NCBI GenBank assembly: GCA_036936605.1
Contig: JAUPFV010000003.1
Location: forward strand, 151,374,997-151,438,996
Direction of reading: 5' to 3'
DNA: 64,000 nt
DNA from: Limnanthes douglasii subsp. nivea
Taxonomy: Eukaryota; Streptophyta; Magnoliopsida; Brassicales; Limnanthaceae
Under the pieces are notes generated by a model, which was not told the origin of the DNA, ran no database searches, and worked only from the letters and a program-made list of their open reading frames with translations. The position numbers and the translations under genes are program-made. Positions 10,130 to 21,541 of this stretch are shown piece after piece (positions within the stretch are counted from its first letter, which is position 1; every line of letters begins with the position of its first letter).

Positions 10130-12631
10130 TCAATAGTCTATATACCAGACAATCCTAGAAGTATCATATGACGCAGCAGATGAACACCCAGCAACAGATG
10201 AATTTGGGACTTCTCTTGGTCTATTCCATTTCTCATTGGCCACTCTAGCAACCTCTTTGAATTGAGGCATTTCCCTTGCCGACACCCAGTTTCCAGTAGT
10301 TTCTGCAATCATACAGTACCCTATTAATTATAACTACTAGACCAACAAATATCAGCAAAGCTAACAACTGCAACAGTACTATTGAATATAGAAACAACAA
10401 CAGCAACACCATTGTGTTAAAGCCTACCTAACATATCAACAACACTATTGAATACTAATTAAATGCACACCAACACCACTATGAAACATACCATGTGACC
10501 AATTATTCTATTAAAAAAAAACAAGTAGAAAAAGCCAAATTGAAACAGCTTTACAGTAGGAGAAATAAGAATATTACATTTCTTCCCATCCCTCTTCTTG
10601 TGGCTTGTGCACCTTGTCCCCCACCAGCTCTTAGATTAACACAATAGACAAGGCTTCCCTGCACCAAAAGGACAAAATCAATATCATTTAAGAAATAAAG
10701 ACTAAGAATGAGAATACAACATGTTAAAAACCTTACATCAGGCATTGTGTTAGCAGCTGGACCTCTCCCAACCTATTTCACCACCAAAGAAACCCAATCA
10801 GTTGCTATTATCCTAACACTCTCAAAAATCAAAATTATGAAGAATACAAAAAAGTTACCGGGAGGTTAGCCACTCTTCTTGCTGCATTTCTAAAACGAGC
10901 ATGGAAACGAGCTTCATGTGCTCTGTTAACTCCACCATCAGCTGGCTCAGTCCCAACAGTTACCTGTGAGGTGTCTGCAGCTCTCTGTGAGCTGTCTGCA
11001 GTACCAGCATCACCAGTCTCAGACCCAACAGCAGCTTGTGAGGACTCTCAAGTGGTTAGGCAACTTCTTCTGTTGTGTCCTGGTTTCTTGCATTTTGTGC
11101 ACTTCAATTGAATGAACCTTCTAGATACTCTTTCTCTAGCTGGTGGTTCAAGCTTGCTTCTGTCCCTCTTCCTTTTTATTACATTTTACCCCTCTTGACT
11201 TCCATAGGTGGTGGCTGACAGGGAGGAAATGCAGATTTCTTCCACAACAACTGCCCATTGATAGGGTTGATAGTATGTCTGTAGATGGCTATGTTTGTTT
11301 CAACGCGGTATCAAGAAGGAATGAAGTCTATGGGTCTTTTATTGTCAGCCCATATACCCACGACAGCATGAGCGCAAGGTATACCACTCAATTGCCAACT
11401 CCTACACGCACATGTCTTTTGAGAAATGTCTACAAAAAATTGCTTTCCCTTGATTTGATTTCATATTGTGGACCTCTAGATTTTTCAATCCAGCACCTCC
11501 CAGCTGTCTCTCTACTCAACTCCAGCTTTTCCAATATACTTGGGCAGACTTCACCCTTCCAGGTAACACTTTTCTTTTTAAGCTTCGCTAGTCTTTTCAT
11601 TGTTTGCGTTCTGATACCATCCATCAACGTTATGTTGGATTTCTCCTTTAGGTGTCGAATAACCATATTGAAAGTCTCCGCAAGATTGGAGGTCTGAATA
11701 TTGCAGCACGTGTCGTCTTTGTAGTGGGCTCTAGACCATTGGCTTGGTGGTTCATCTTCTAACCATTTGAAAGCGTCAATGTTAACCCTTTGCATCTCTG
11801 CCATATGCGCATCAAACTCCATAGGGTATGTGGCTCTAGCTGTTGCCCATAATATCCATTTCTCTAGATGACCACGGTGTAAATTTTTAAAGTTGGCATA
11901 AACATGCCTACAACAAAAGCGATGTTATGATGTTTTAAAGTTGGCATACAAATGCCAACTTGATATGTTTTCATTCTCCACAACAGCCGCCGCAACAGGG
12001 TACATTTGATCGTTAGCGTCAACACCAACAGTCACCAAAAGTTGGCCTCTAAAATCTCCCTTAAAAAAACACCCATCCAAGACAACAACTGGCCTACACC
12101 CTGCTTTGAATCCCCTCTTAAAAGCACCCAAACACATGTAGAAACACTGGAAAATATTGTTCGCTTGCTTAATAACGCAAGTGGAACCTGGATTAGTCCT
12201 GATAATATCCTCGCCGTAGTCCAACAACCTCGCGAATTGCTGCTTATCATTCCCCAATATCATCTCATGAGAAATAGACTTAGCCCTATACCCTTTCATC
12301 CTGTTAATGCGAAGAAGGAACTCTCTGCTTAATGAGGTTATTAACGACGTAACTGACCAGTTGATATCTTCCTCCCATTATGGAAAATAGTACTTAGCAA
12401 TCCAGATGTCCGTAATATTCTTGTTTTCATTTGTTGGAGGACATGTATGGTTGTCAACCAATGTCTTCAACATCCACATGTTAATGCATCCCATTGTGGA
12501 GCAGTATGCTTTCCAAGGGCAGCCTTCTGTTAAACACACAAAGGAGATTATTTCCTTGTCATTTTTCTTCATAACAGTGTACCTCTGCTGCTTGATCCCA
12601 TAGTTTTTTATAGCCTCTTTAAGCTCAGTTG

Positions 12632-13029
12632 TGATGAGTCCCAATATTGTTACCTCTCCGGACGAGGACAAATCGGACTAAACCGGACAGGGCAGTTCGA
12701 ACACCTTATCCATTGGACTGTTCGAACTAGGACTAAAGTACATAAAAACCTAATCACTTCTTGACTAAGCTGCTTGCTCTCCTACTAAGAGCTCATGGGT
12801 CCTTAAACTTGACCCGTGTCCATTAAACATGACCCGAAAGCCCATAAGGCCCAGATGTAAGGATATAAATACCCAACCACCAACATTAAATGGGGGTAAT
12901 GAAAATTAAATACAACCAGGCTGCTTAATTCTCCCTCTACTCTCTACTCAAATATTAAATACTTGCAAACTTCCACAAACTCTAAACAAAAATTAAAAAC
13001 TTACCCTCAGATAGAAATAAACCACATCA
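12632..13029 (+). repeat. Element A 5' LTR
   Basis: Begins TGATGAGTCC and ends ACCACATCA. A TATA box TATAAATA is at 12864-12871. Contains the family block tgactaagctgcttgctctc and a 'gacccgaaagcccat' motif shared with C. Confidence 0.93.
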
Positions 13030-13048
13030 AATTGGCGACCATAGTGGG
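13030..13048 (+). promoter_or_regulatory. Element A primer-binding site
   Basis: AATTGGCGACCATAGTGGGA starts right after the LTR. It is like the TTGGCGAC... sites of Tat/Ogre-type elements; tRNA-Arg is a plausible primer, but I cannot confirm the tRNA. Confidence 0.65.
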
Positions 13049-13102
13049 ATCAGAAGGGTGCCTGAATCAAGCATTCGAAACCAACAGGAAAAATAAGTCC
13101 GA

Positions 13103-14137
13103 ATGAATCCGGACGCCCCGGAAGTACCACCAGCCTTGCTTGAAGTGGTGGGTGAAAATGATGAGTATACCATCAAGGAGCGTGATAGATTAAAGGGGGA
13201 GATAGAAGCTCTCAGGGCAGAAAAGGCTAAGATGGGCATGAAGGATAAGTCAAAAGCATCAGTTGCTCATCATACCGATAACCCTAGAGAACATGAGCCT
13301 TCAAAGACTCATGTGAGTTCCAAAAAGACTCATGCCAGTTTTAAAAAGTCTCACCGGTCTAAGCCAGTGGAGAGTTCTGACTCAGACTCAGAATCTTCTG
13401 GTAGCTCCTCGGATGAGGAAGGAGTCGAAGAGTCCTTGTCCTCCAGCAGTGATGAGTGTCGATCCAAAAAGAAGCAAAAGTTGATTAAGAAATATTCAAG
13501 GAAAAGGGATAGACATGGGAAATTGAAGAAGAATATAGGCAAAGGATCATCTCACAACCGGAGACATGTAGACCGGATGCTGATGGATCCCTTTTCCTTC
13601 CACGATGAACCAGGTATCTTTGCAACTCCCAATGAGGATACTGTGTTCATTTGTGGCCGGAATTGGAGACAATCTCCATTGTCTTCCAAGATTCTGTCCG
13701 GGAACCTCCCTAAGAGGTTTGATAGCACTAAAGTGGAAAAGTACGATGCAGTACTGATCCGGACAACCATTAGGAGAAATTTAAAAACTTCATGATGAAC
13801 TTTGATGATGACGATAAGTTACTCTGTAGAGCATTCTCCCAATCCATTACGGGGAGTGCTCTGAAGTGGTATAACAGCCTACCTCAGGGCTGCATCAAAA
13901 TTTTTGATACCTTTTGGGTGGCCTTTCGAAGGCAGTTTGTTGGGAGTAAAGAGTTGAAAGGCAACGAGGACACAATAATCCATTGTGCCGAAGAACCAAA
14001 CGAGTCCTTAAAGGAATACATAAGTCGTTTTGTAAACACCAAAAATGGATTGGCTGATTGCTTCGAGAAAGTAGCATTAACATCCTTGAGACAAGGCTTG
14101 AACCCTGGAAATTTGGCTGATTCGGTGACCAGAAAGA
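13103..14137 (+). pseudogene. Element A gag (matrix/capsid part), truncated
   Basis: Starts MNPDAPEVPPALLEVVGEND after the family leader. Residues 1-60 form a charged coiled-coil-like start (TIKERDRLKGEIEALRAEKA), followed by a Ser/Lys-rich linker (ESSDSDSESSGSSSDEEG) and the conserved LMDPFSFHDEPGIFATPNED. A frameshift near 13750 moves the capsid part to the frame 13792-14137 (CRAFSQSITGSALKWYNSLP, FRRQFVGSKELKG, LKEYISRFVNTKNGLADCF, LRQGLNPGNLADSV), the typical Ty3 retrotransposon gag core. It stops at VTRK where the sequence jumps to antisense aORF, so the zinc knuckle is missing. The capsid core is otherwise well preserved. The same family gag is in B, C and D. Confidence 0.9.
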
Positions 14138-15971
14138 GAGCAGCATCGATCTGGCTTGGGGCTGGCCCCTCCGGATTTGTTGGAACAGCCTCCTCTACCC
14201 CAGCAGGGTCAGCTTCACCTACCACCTTCTCGCCTTTCTTCTTTTTGCCTTTCATCTTACTCGGAGCCTTGGCCCGGCCTGGCAGGTAAAGTGACCCGTC
14301 CGGTTCGTATGTTCTCTTGAGGACTACATCCGGAGGGGGTGGAGTGGTGAGTTTTTCCCAAGACAAATCCCTCCGACGAGTAGTGTTCCAGAGGTGGGAC
14401 CTTGCAAAGTTTCCTGCTGTGAAAGCATCGCGAAACTGGTTCCCCCATTTCTCAGCAGCCCAAGTGTTGATCTTGCTGCAAGTGGTCTGTCCGGACTTTA
14501 GGTAGTCATTGAAGTCCTTGGGTAGTTCTGTGAAGAATAAAAGACAAGATCAATTAGCTTAAGCAAGTTCGATAAAAAGAGAGAGTTAAAAATATAAAGT
14601 AGGAGCCTTACGATCACTTCTCCATCTGCTGGTGAGGAGACTTGGATTGACTCCGGCTTTGATTTTTCTTTCGTTTTCCCAAGAACCACTTACGAACAGG
14701 TATTGAGTCCTCCAGTTCCTCTCCGACTCGAGCAGATCATCCACTGCTTTGTAATTATCACCCATGTTGAAGTGATAGAAGGGAATGTGAGGGTTCCTGC
14801 AGAAATTGGCCACAGCAGCGAATTCCTCCATTGGTAGAGGAATCTCGGAGAGACGGGAGGCCATGATGCAGGCCATAAGTGTGTACCAGGCGTTGGGGCT
14901 TAGTTGGCTGAGACAGAGCTTGATAAGATGGAAATATTTAACTATTTCCGGATCCAAGGGAACCTTAAACCCCAGTTAAAGAGCTCAGTGAAGATGACTA
15001 TATCACTGAGTTTGCAATCCATTGGGGTTTCGGGGTCTATGGGGATTCTTATCTTCACATTCTCCGGAATCCCCCACTTCGTACGCGTCCGGCCCAACTC
15101 AGCTGTATGGATGAAAGCGTAGTTAATCTTTTGCAAAGTAAGGAGGTACTTAACATTGACCTTGTGGAAACAAGGTCCTACTTTTCCTTCAAGACACCCC
15201 GGAAGATCCGGATGCCTTAAGCACAACTTCTCCTTGTTTTTATCCTTCTGAGCAGCAACAACACTACTGGTCTGTCCGGAAAGTTCGGACTCAAATGGAG
15301 CATCTTCAATAGAATCCTCCATTATCTCCTCCATTATTGAGGAGGGGTTTTTAGTTGTTGTTGTGAGGGGGAGGTTTGGAGTTGGTTCAGCCTGACTTCT
15401 GGACTGATGAGCTTCAGTACTCTCCTGATTCCTAGCCTCCGGTTGGGGCTCTGATGTAGACGTTTCTCTTCGGGGACTTGAGCCAGTGCCCTCCGAACCG
15501 GATAACCTGTCCCTGGGTGCTCTAATGGGTACTTCTAACCCAGTACTACTGTCCTTGGCACCTGATTTCGAAGGGGTGCCCTTAGAAGCCTGTCCTTTGA
15601 CCAGCCGGTTTTTTCTTCGATCAACTAGCTTGTGAGGAGAGGTTTCAGCATCTGACCCCATGGCTAAGAATGGGGGAGGGTTTTTTAAAGCTGGTAACTG
15701 TTAGACCTGGTTCAACGGCAGGTTCCGACTTTTGAACCGAAGAACCTGAGATGATAGGGGAAAGACTGGTTTGAAACAATCTCTTCGGTTTGACACCCTT
15801 TGTGGAGGAAGAACCCTGGTCTGACTCTGCGTCTGAGATTGTTGGTTTATCGATGGGAGAAGTGGGTAAGCCTGCTGCAATGTGCCTTTCCTTTTCGACT
15901 TTTTGCGCATTTTCTAATTCAGATAGATTGAGCCACCCACCTTTGATCAGAGCGTTCCTAGGTGTGAACAT
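14138..15971 (-). pseudogene. Element A antisense ORF (aORF), C-terminally truncated
   Basis: Start MFTPRNALIKGGWLNLSELE at 15971, matching the start in B, C and D. After a frameshift near 15655 the frame 15661-14942 gives the Ser-rich region and the conserved domain (GPCFHKVNVKYLLTLQKINY, RTKWGIPENVKIRI, ETPMDCKLSDI, LFNWGLRFP). A further shift leads into DPEIVKYFHLIKLCLSQLSP and MASRLSEIPLPMEEFAA. An intron with good signals (GTAAGG...TTCTTCACAG, about 14617-14530) then joins to the second exon (ELPKDF..., WEKLTTPPPPDVVLKRT, LYLPGRAK, basic KGKKKKG). The frame meets the deletion junction at IDAAL near 14140. The coiled-coil and acidic tail of the family are absent. Domain similarity is to the plant 'putative gypsy-type transposon' family; its function is unknown. 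Confidence 0.85.
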
Positions 15972-16401
15972 AAACAACCTAGGAAAGAATTTGTTTTTGA
16001 GAGAGAAAGCTTTGAAGATTTGCAGAGTGAAAATGAAAGTGATAGTAAAACAGTAAAAAAGTATCTCAATTTATAGTAAATCTTAAAAGAAAGTCTTGAT
16101 TCCTAAGAGAATTCGAAAAGATTAATAATGATTAAAAGACGGCGTTGATGTCACCTTCATTAATGAAGGGGTTGCTTTTCAGAGAAGGTGGGTGCGATAT
16201 TCAAGGTGAAAAAATGGCTGAAACAACCAGCCAGAGAGTGATACATGTCCCATGAACTTTGGCAAAAAACCGTTTAAATTCACAGAGCTTTTTCAGTCCG
16301 GATAAAGCCATAACACTATTCGAAAGACCTGTCCGGGTAAAACTCCCACTGACATCGGACTATTTTTCAGGTTTTTGGCAAAGGTATTTGAACAAACACC
16401 T
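15972..16401 (-). promoter_or_regulatory. Element A: upstream region of the aORF
   Basis: Non-coding stretch between aORF start and polypurine tract. On the minus strand a TATAAATTG box (about 16072-16063) lies about 100 bp upstream of the aORF ATG, followed by a pyrimidine-rich leader. Similar boxes occur in B and D. Confidence 0.5.
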
Positions 16402-16411
16402 AAAAAAGGGG
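16402..16411 (+). promoter_or_regulatory. Element A polypurine tract
   Basis: AAAAAAGGGG, four bases before the 3' LTR; priming site for plus-strand synthesis. Confidence 0.8.
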
Positions 16412-16415
16412 CTCC

Positions 16416-16813
16416 TGATGAGTCCCAATATTGTTACATCTCCGGACGAGGACAGTTTGAACTAAATCGGACAGGGCAGTTCGAACACCTCATCCATTTG
16501 ACTGTTCGAACTAGGACTAAAGTATATAAAAACCTAATCACTTCTTGACTAAGCTGCTTGCTCTCCTACTAAGAGCTCATGGGTCCTTAAACTTGACCCG
16601 GGTCCATTAAACATGACCCGAAAGCCCATAAGGCCCAGATGTAAGGATATAAATACCCAACCACCAACATTAAATGGGGGTAATGAAAATTAAATACAAC
16701 CAGGCTGCTTAATTCTCCCTCTACTCTCTACTCAAATATTAAATACTTGCAAACTTCCACAAACTCTAAACAAAAATTAAAAACTTACCCTCAGATAGAA
16801 ATAAACCACATCA
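16416..16813 (+). repeat. Element A 3' LTR
   Basis: 398 bp, TGATGAGTCC...CCACATCA, about 97.5% identical to the 5' LTR by hand count. TATAAATA at 16648-16655. Followed by target duplication AGTTG. Confidence 0.93.
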
Positions 16814-18103
16814 AGTTGCAGTCTTGAATTCATGCCTTACTTGTAGCTTTACACTGACCAATGGTACAGATGGATTGAACTCTGCAAAATTATACAACAT
16901 CTCCACGTCATCATCGAGCTCTACATCGGAGTTTGCCGGTGTATTCAGCGCATCCGATGCCGCATAGTCTGTCTCGATATCCTCTTAATCCCCTTGTTGT
17001 TCAGGTGGGAAAGACTGGTGTTGTTGCTCTCCAGCCTCATCATCTGCCTCTGTTGCTGCTGCTTCACCAGCATTTTTCTCCTGGGCAGTTGATTCAACCT
17101 CAACTCTATTCCCCTAGCGTACATCGGGCCGTAACTCCTCTATGAAAGCAGTCCAATTCGAAGACTCTTCAACAGGAGGCTGTTCTACCCCACCATCACC
17201 AACGTCTTTGTCAACCCTCTGTTCAGTGGGCTCAACAACATCACCAGCTTCTTCTCCACCCCTACCAGCTTCTTCTCCACCTTTACTAGCTTCTTCTTCA
17301 TCCCCACCAACATTACCAACTGAGTCTTCCTGTTGTTCAACCATTTGCTCAACATATTTTTCACTATCACCATTATCCATTGTTTCTTCTTCTACCCTAG
17401 CATCACAACCATCTTGTTCACCCCTACAACCAACCACATCTGTCTGCATATTGGTCCTTTTTTCAACTGTTTTAGCCTTTACACCGACCCTTTCACCATT
17501 CTGTTTTACGTTACAATCACAATCACTAACAGTTTCTTCTTCCACCCTAGCCTTTTCACCAACTGCTTCCTCTTCCACACCAGCCCTTTGATCAACTTCT
17601 TCTTCGACCGTCTGTTCTCCAACCCTTCGTTCTTCAACAGTCATAGCCTTAACGAATTCATCCGCATCCCTATCCACAAGGTATTCCTCACTACTCTCAC
17701 TATCTTTCTCTTTTTCTGAATCTGAACTTGATTCTAACAGTTCAACCACCGGTAGAGTTTTAACTTTTGGTCTTTTTGAAGGGGAAATTATTTCCAGTGG
17801 TAGAAAAACTTCTATATAAAGCTTTAAGAACCTACGTTTGTCTACCAACTTGCACATTTCTAGTGCATCTGCATCACTAGAGACATTTACCAAACCCTTA
17901 TTATCCTTACGTGACGGAAGTTGGTAGGCAAAATTCAACATGTCAAACTTCTGTTCAGGCAAGCACGTCATGTAAATGTGCTCGCTTAGGTAGATTAGTG
18001 AGATCTTTTCGGGGTTCACATTATCAATTAATGTCTCCTTCCCACCCCTGTATGTTACGATGCCGCTTTTCTCGTAGAATTTACCACCATGACGTACTTC
18101 CAT

Positions 18104-19189
18104 GGTTAATAATTCACGATTGACACCTGCAAATATCATAAAACTTATTTTAGCAACAATCACTCAACAATTAATAAATGACTGCGACTGCAGCAACAAC
18201 ATTCAAACAAGAACACTCAAACAACAACAATTAACTAACACTCAAACATCAACAATCACTCCAAATATCACAAATAACCACAACTATCAGTTGCTCCTAA
18301 ATCTATACCCTAATGCATATCTAATACAACAACAAACATCTCTAATGCAGCAAAAACAAACAACAACCATCTGTCAAGTCAATTGCGAAAAAAAAAACCA
18401 GAGTAAAACAATCAAAATCAAATAAGAAAACACGGAAGCAAAGGCAAAACCAGAATCAACCTAATTACAATAAGCAAACACGAAAAAGCAGCAAAATCAG
18501 AAGCAACCTAATTCAACAAAAAGCAAACATCGACCTAATCAATATCAGTCCCTACTATACTGATTAAACATCAATCAAAAGCAAAATCAAAACTTTATCA
18601 TGGAAACAAAGACTACAATATTGAAATGTAACACTTTAACCATCAATCATAATACAATATCGAAATATAACACAGACTACATTTATCATGGAAACACAGT
18701 GAAGCAATAAAACTCGATGCGTTCTTATATTAAAAACTAAAAGGATACATCAATCAAACAAATATGGAAACAAACTATATACTTGTATATTCTTCAGAGA
18801 AACCCAATTCAATTTTGACCTTCTTCTGTTTTCTTCTCGAACCCTTCTTCATTGTTGAATCACGTTTACTGTTGCCAAAAATTAGGGCTAGAACATGGAG
18901 TGCAAACTGTGATTAAAGAAGATGATTTAGGGTTGTGTTTCGATTTGGCTATAGATTTAGGACCAGATAGATTTGAGTATAGATTAGAGTTTGATTTGGG
19001 GATTTGATTTAGAACAAGGGAGATGAAAGAGGAGATAGTCTAGGGATTGGAATTTGAAAAGGGTATAGTCCGTTTGTTCAAGGAGAAAGACAGTCTAGGT
19101 ATAATCATACTAAATTCTTAATGCCAAGTTGGAAATTATAAGGGTAGGTGGGTCATTAAATGTCACAGACTAAGTTTTGTGTTTGACCA
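18104..19189 (-). other. MULE-2 transposase leader and promoter region
   Basis: AT-rich, with many CAACA/ACAAC runs on the plus strand. On the minus strand it leads from the right inverted repeat to an acceptor site (ATTTGCAG, about 18130), so it probably holds the promoter and a 5' UTR intron. Short frames here (for example 18102-18425) look random. Confidence 0.5.
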
Positions 19190-19384
19190 GAAGTCAAGGT
19201 ACTATTGGTGATAAAACAAACTGGGGAGTATGGTGACAAGTGGTAGTCTCTGGTGGATCAGAGGATCCTCTGGACTAACTTTATCCAAACACGATAGTCT
19301 AGGGACTGTCAACTGGTATTTGAAAGTCGAGGGAGTATCTGCCACCAAACGTGATAGTCGAGGGACGATTCACTGTTCAAAGCC
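19190..19384. repeat. MULE-2 right terminal inverted repeat
   Basis: Inverted partner of 8760-8950. The outermost bases in the inverted reading are GGCTTTGAACAGTGAATCGT. Followed by TSD AAATTATAA at 19385-19393. Confidence 0.9.
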
Positions 19385-19393
19385 AAATTATAA

Positions 19394-20683
19394 TTTTGTT
19401 AGAATAATATATTTTATTATTTAATAACTAATAAAAGAATTAATTCTTTATAAAATAAGTTGTATAGATGCAAATTTAACTCCAAAAAAAAGGTGTGTAT
19501 GGTTTTTATTTTTATTACCGATCGAGTTTGGTTCGGGTTTTGGTTTTTGTTTTTCATAATATATCATGGGTACCTTTTCCGAATCCTCCCCGTAAAAAAA
19601 CAGCAAAATACTTTTATATTTTAAAATATTATTGTAACCATATATAAAATACTAGTCCATGAGCCAGTGAGGTGTGAACCTATAAACCTTATTCTTTTTT
19701 AATGTTTGTCTTACTTTATCGCCATCCTCTTACTTCTCACTTCAATTTCCTACAAAAACCCTCGAGTACTAAACAACTTTCTTTATTTTTGTCCCTCTTT
19801 AATTGGATTATATTTATGTTAAGTATTGTATTATATTTATATTAATTAATGAAATAACTCAACATAAATATTATTCAGTAAAATATTAAAAATATATATT
19901 ATCTTAAACAATAAAATACTGATATTTATATGATAAACAAAAATTTAACAATCGATTAAATAAATTACTCACATAAATAGTAGCCAAGCATATATTATCA
20001 AAAAAAGAAAAACCAACTGAAAGAAATAAAAAAAAAATTGAGAGAAATATGTGATAAACAAGAATGTGATCGTTGATTCAAAATATAATCCAATCGAAAA
20101 TATATATTATCTTAAATAAAAATTAAACTTATTATATTCCAAACCTAATATATATATATATTATCAATTTTGTATCTTTTTCATAGAAAATGGGACGTGG
20201 TAGAGAAATTTGAAATGAGAAGGAAGATGATGACAATAAAATAAAACACAAAATAAGAGAGGAGTAGGGTTTATTGGTGGTACTCGCGGTACAATACCCG
20301 AGCCAAATCCAAATGGATAATAAAAAACAAAAACTATAACCCATCCTATTTGTTTTCGGGTAACCGTCATGTCACATCAATTGGGTTCAAATATCCACTT
20401 GTATTTTACTCATTTATCGTTCTCATTATATAAGTCAATTTTTTTCATATCTCTACTTGGTTAGACTTTTTTCTACTTTATAATTTTACATTATTTTATT
20501 TTTAATATTAAATATAGTTACCCAATATTAATAATGGTAAATAAACTATTTTAAAGATACAAATATTATTTTGTTTTTATATAGTAAGGGCTCGAAAAAT
20601 TAATTAGGCCTCACGTCCATAAATAAACTAAACGGTGCCACGTATATAATCTTGAATGTTGTCTTATTAATTTAAGATGAAAC
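19394..20683. other. AT-rich intergenic DNA
   Basis: No gene seen. Contains ggttcggg-type dispersed repeat text at 19510-19600 and 20270-20370 and a short (TA)n run at 20148-20161. The opposite-strand frames at 20132-20370 overlap in two phases and show no domain. Confidence 0.6.
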
Positions 20684-21051
20684 CGATGTAGTTTATTTCT
20701 GTCTAAGGGTAATTTTGTAAAGTGTTTTGGATGTTTTGTGGAATTTAATGGTTAGAGTAGTGAGTAATGAGATAATTAAGATGTGCGCTAGTAATAAATT
20801 ATGATTACCCTCATTAATGAAAGTCGTCAGGATATTTATACTTAATTACTGACCCATTGGCCTATTGGGTCGGATAGTAAAGTCGGGTCAAGTTTAAGGA
20901 CCAATTAGTAATCTGGTATGAAGTAACCAACAACTAGCTTAGTCAGTTTTTATTACTTTTTTCCTGTTCGGTTTTTTATGATAGTGGTTATGGTCCAAAC
21001 TTCCTATCAGACTAAATCAATACACAGCAGCTGAAATATCCGATCTCATCA
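20684..21051 (-). repeat. Element B 3' LTR
   Basis: On the minus strand starts TGATGAGATC and ends ACATCG (terminal CA mutated to CG). Inverted TATA box at 20833-20840. Confidence 0.88.
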
Positions 21052-21055
21052 GTAG

Positions 21056-21062
21056 CCCCTTT
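21056..21062 (-). promoter_or_regulatory. Element B polypurine tract
   Basis: AAAGGGG on the minus strand, four bases from the 3' LTR. Confidence 0.7.
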
Positions 21063-21541
21063 AGGTCTTGCAAAGAAACTTTGGAAGAGCTAACTCTTAA
21101 AAATCAATACCGACATTCTCCGATCTGTTGTTGTGTCCGAACTGTAAACCTTTTCCTTTAAGAGTGACTTTGTTCGAATTTTGTTGGAACTGATTTCTCA
21201 TTTCAAAATTCTAAGAGTCTTCTTTCGATCGTAGGACACGTGTCAGGCTCTGGTTCGACATCTCAGCCATTTTCTCCTAGATTTTCGTACCTACTAGTCT
21301 AGAAAGTTACATAGGCTTTAACTCCCATACCTTGAAGCTTTTAATCATTACCCAAATCGACCTACCTTCTCCTAGGTAACTGCCATTTTTCGTTGTTGTA
21401 TATAAACCTTCTTACTGTTTCATTGTCTTAGAAAATTACAAACACTCCTAGTAAGAGAAAGCTTACTTCGTCTTCAAAAATTACAAACACTCCTAGTGAG
21501 AGAAAGCTTACTTTATCTTCAAATTTGTGCTTGAATCATAT
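21063..21541 (+). promoter_or_regulatory. Element B: aORF promoter and leader
   Basis: TATATAAACC (about 21399-21408) lies about 140 bp before the aORF ATG. A segment of about 55 bp (aaattacaaacactcctagt...gagaaagcttactt) is duplicated in tandem between TATA and ATG (about 21430-21520). Confidence 0.55.

Larger units (their letters stand above)
12632..16813 (+). mobile_element. Ty3 element A: pol-less gag + aORF derivative
   Basis: Two 398-bp LTRs (12632-13029, 16416-16813), a primer-binding site, a polypurine tract and a perfect 5-bp target duplication AGTTG (12627-12631, 16814-16818) define a complete 4,182-bp element. Inside are only gag up to ...LADSVTRK and, on the other strand, the N-terminal and central part of the aORF. 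The nucleocapsid end of gag, protease, RT, both RNases H, integrase and the aORF coiled coil are deleted at one junction near 14138. By hand count the LTRs differ at about 10 of 398 positions, the youngest insertion in the window. Confidence 0.93.
10130..18103 (-). pseudogene. MULE-2 transposase gene, interrupted by Ty3 element A
   Basis: The start is probably ATG 18103-18101 after an acceptor (ATTTGCAG), giving a PB1-like domain (MEVRHGGKFYEKSGIVTYRG..., to about 17800) as in many plant MULEs. Then come a long Glu-rich low-complexity region (17700-17114) and VSVKLQVRHEF, where element A interrupts the exon (TSD AGTTG). Beyond A: the MuDR DNA-binding region (12620-12380, ELKEAIKNYGIKQQRYTVMK), first catalytic block VVLDGCFFKG (about 12080), HRFCCRHVYANFK (about 11900), a SWIM finger (SWQLSGIPCAHAVVGIWAD, about 11390), INPINGQLLW, and zinc knuckle CTKCKKPGHNRRSC (about 11070). 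The tail continues through exons near 10740-10773, 10576-10659 and 10130-10312, bounded by GT/AG sites. The segment with the second catalytic Asp is missing. Stops at about 12382, 11927, 11430 and 11047 show decay even apart from A. Confidence 0.88.
8760..19384. mobile_element. MULE-2: complete Mutator-like element with 9-bp TSD, split by Ty3 element A
   Basis: Termini GGTTTTGAAG (8760) and, inverted, GGCTTTGAAC (19384) head inverted repeats of about 190 bp. Both flanks carry AAATTATAA (8751-8759 and 19385-19393), a perfect 9-bp target duplication as made by Mutator transposases. Two genes are read inward from the two ends: a GRF zinc-finger gene (+) from the left and the transposase (-) from the right, the same convergent layout as MuDR mudrA/mudrB. 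About 4.19 kb of the 10.6 kb is the inserted retroelement A, leaving a MULE of about 6.4 kb. Confidence 0.92.

Noticed and set aside
11143..11697. 184-residue plus-strand frame
   Set aside because: Antisense to the SWIM and C-terminal region of the MULE-2 transposase, whose motifs are clear on the minus strand.
17142..17719. Ser/Pro- and Phe/Ile-rich plus-strand frames
   Set aside because: They are shadows of the Glu-rich low-complexity region of the MULE-2 transposase on the minus strand.
20132..20370. Two hydrophobic minus-strand frames resembling a small membrane protein
   Set aside because: They overlap in different phases in AT-rich repeat DNA and lack any conserved motif.
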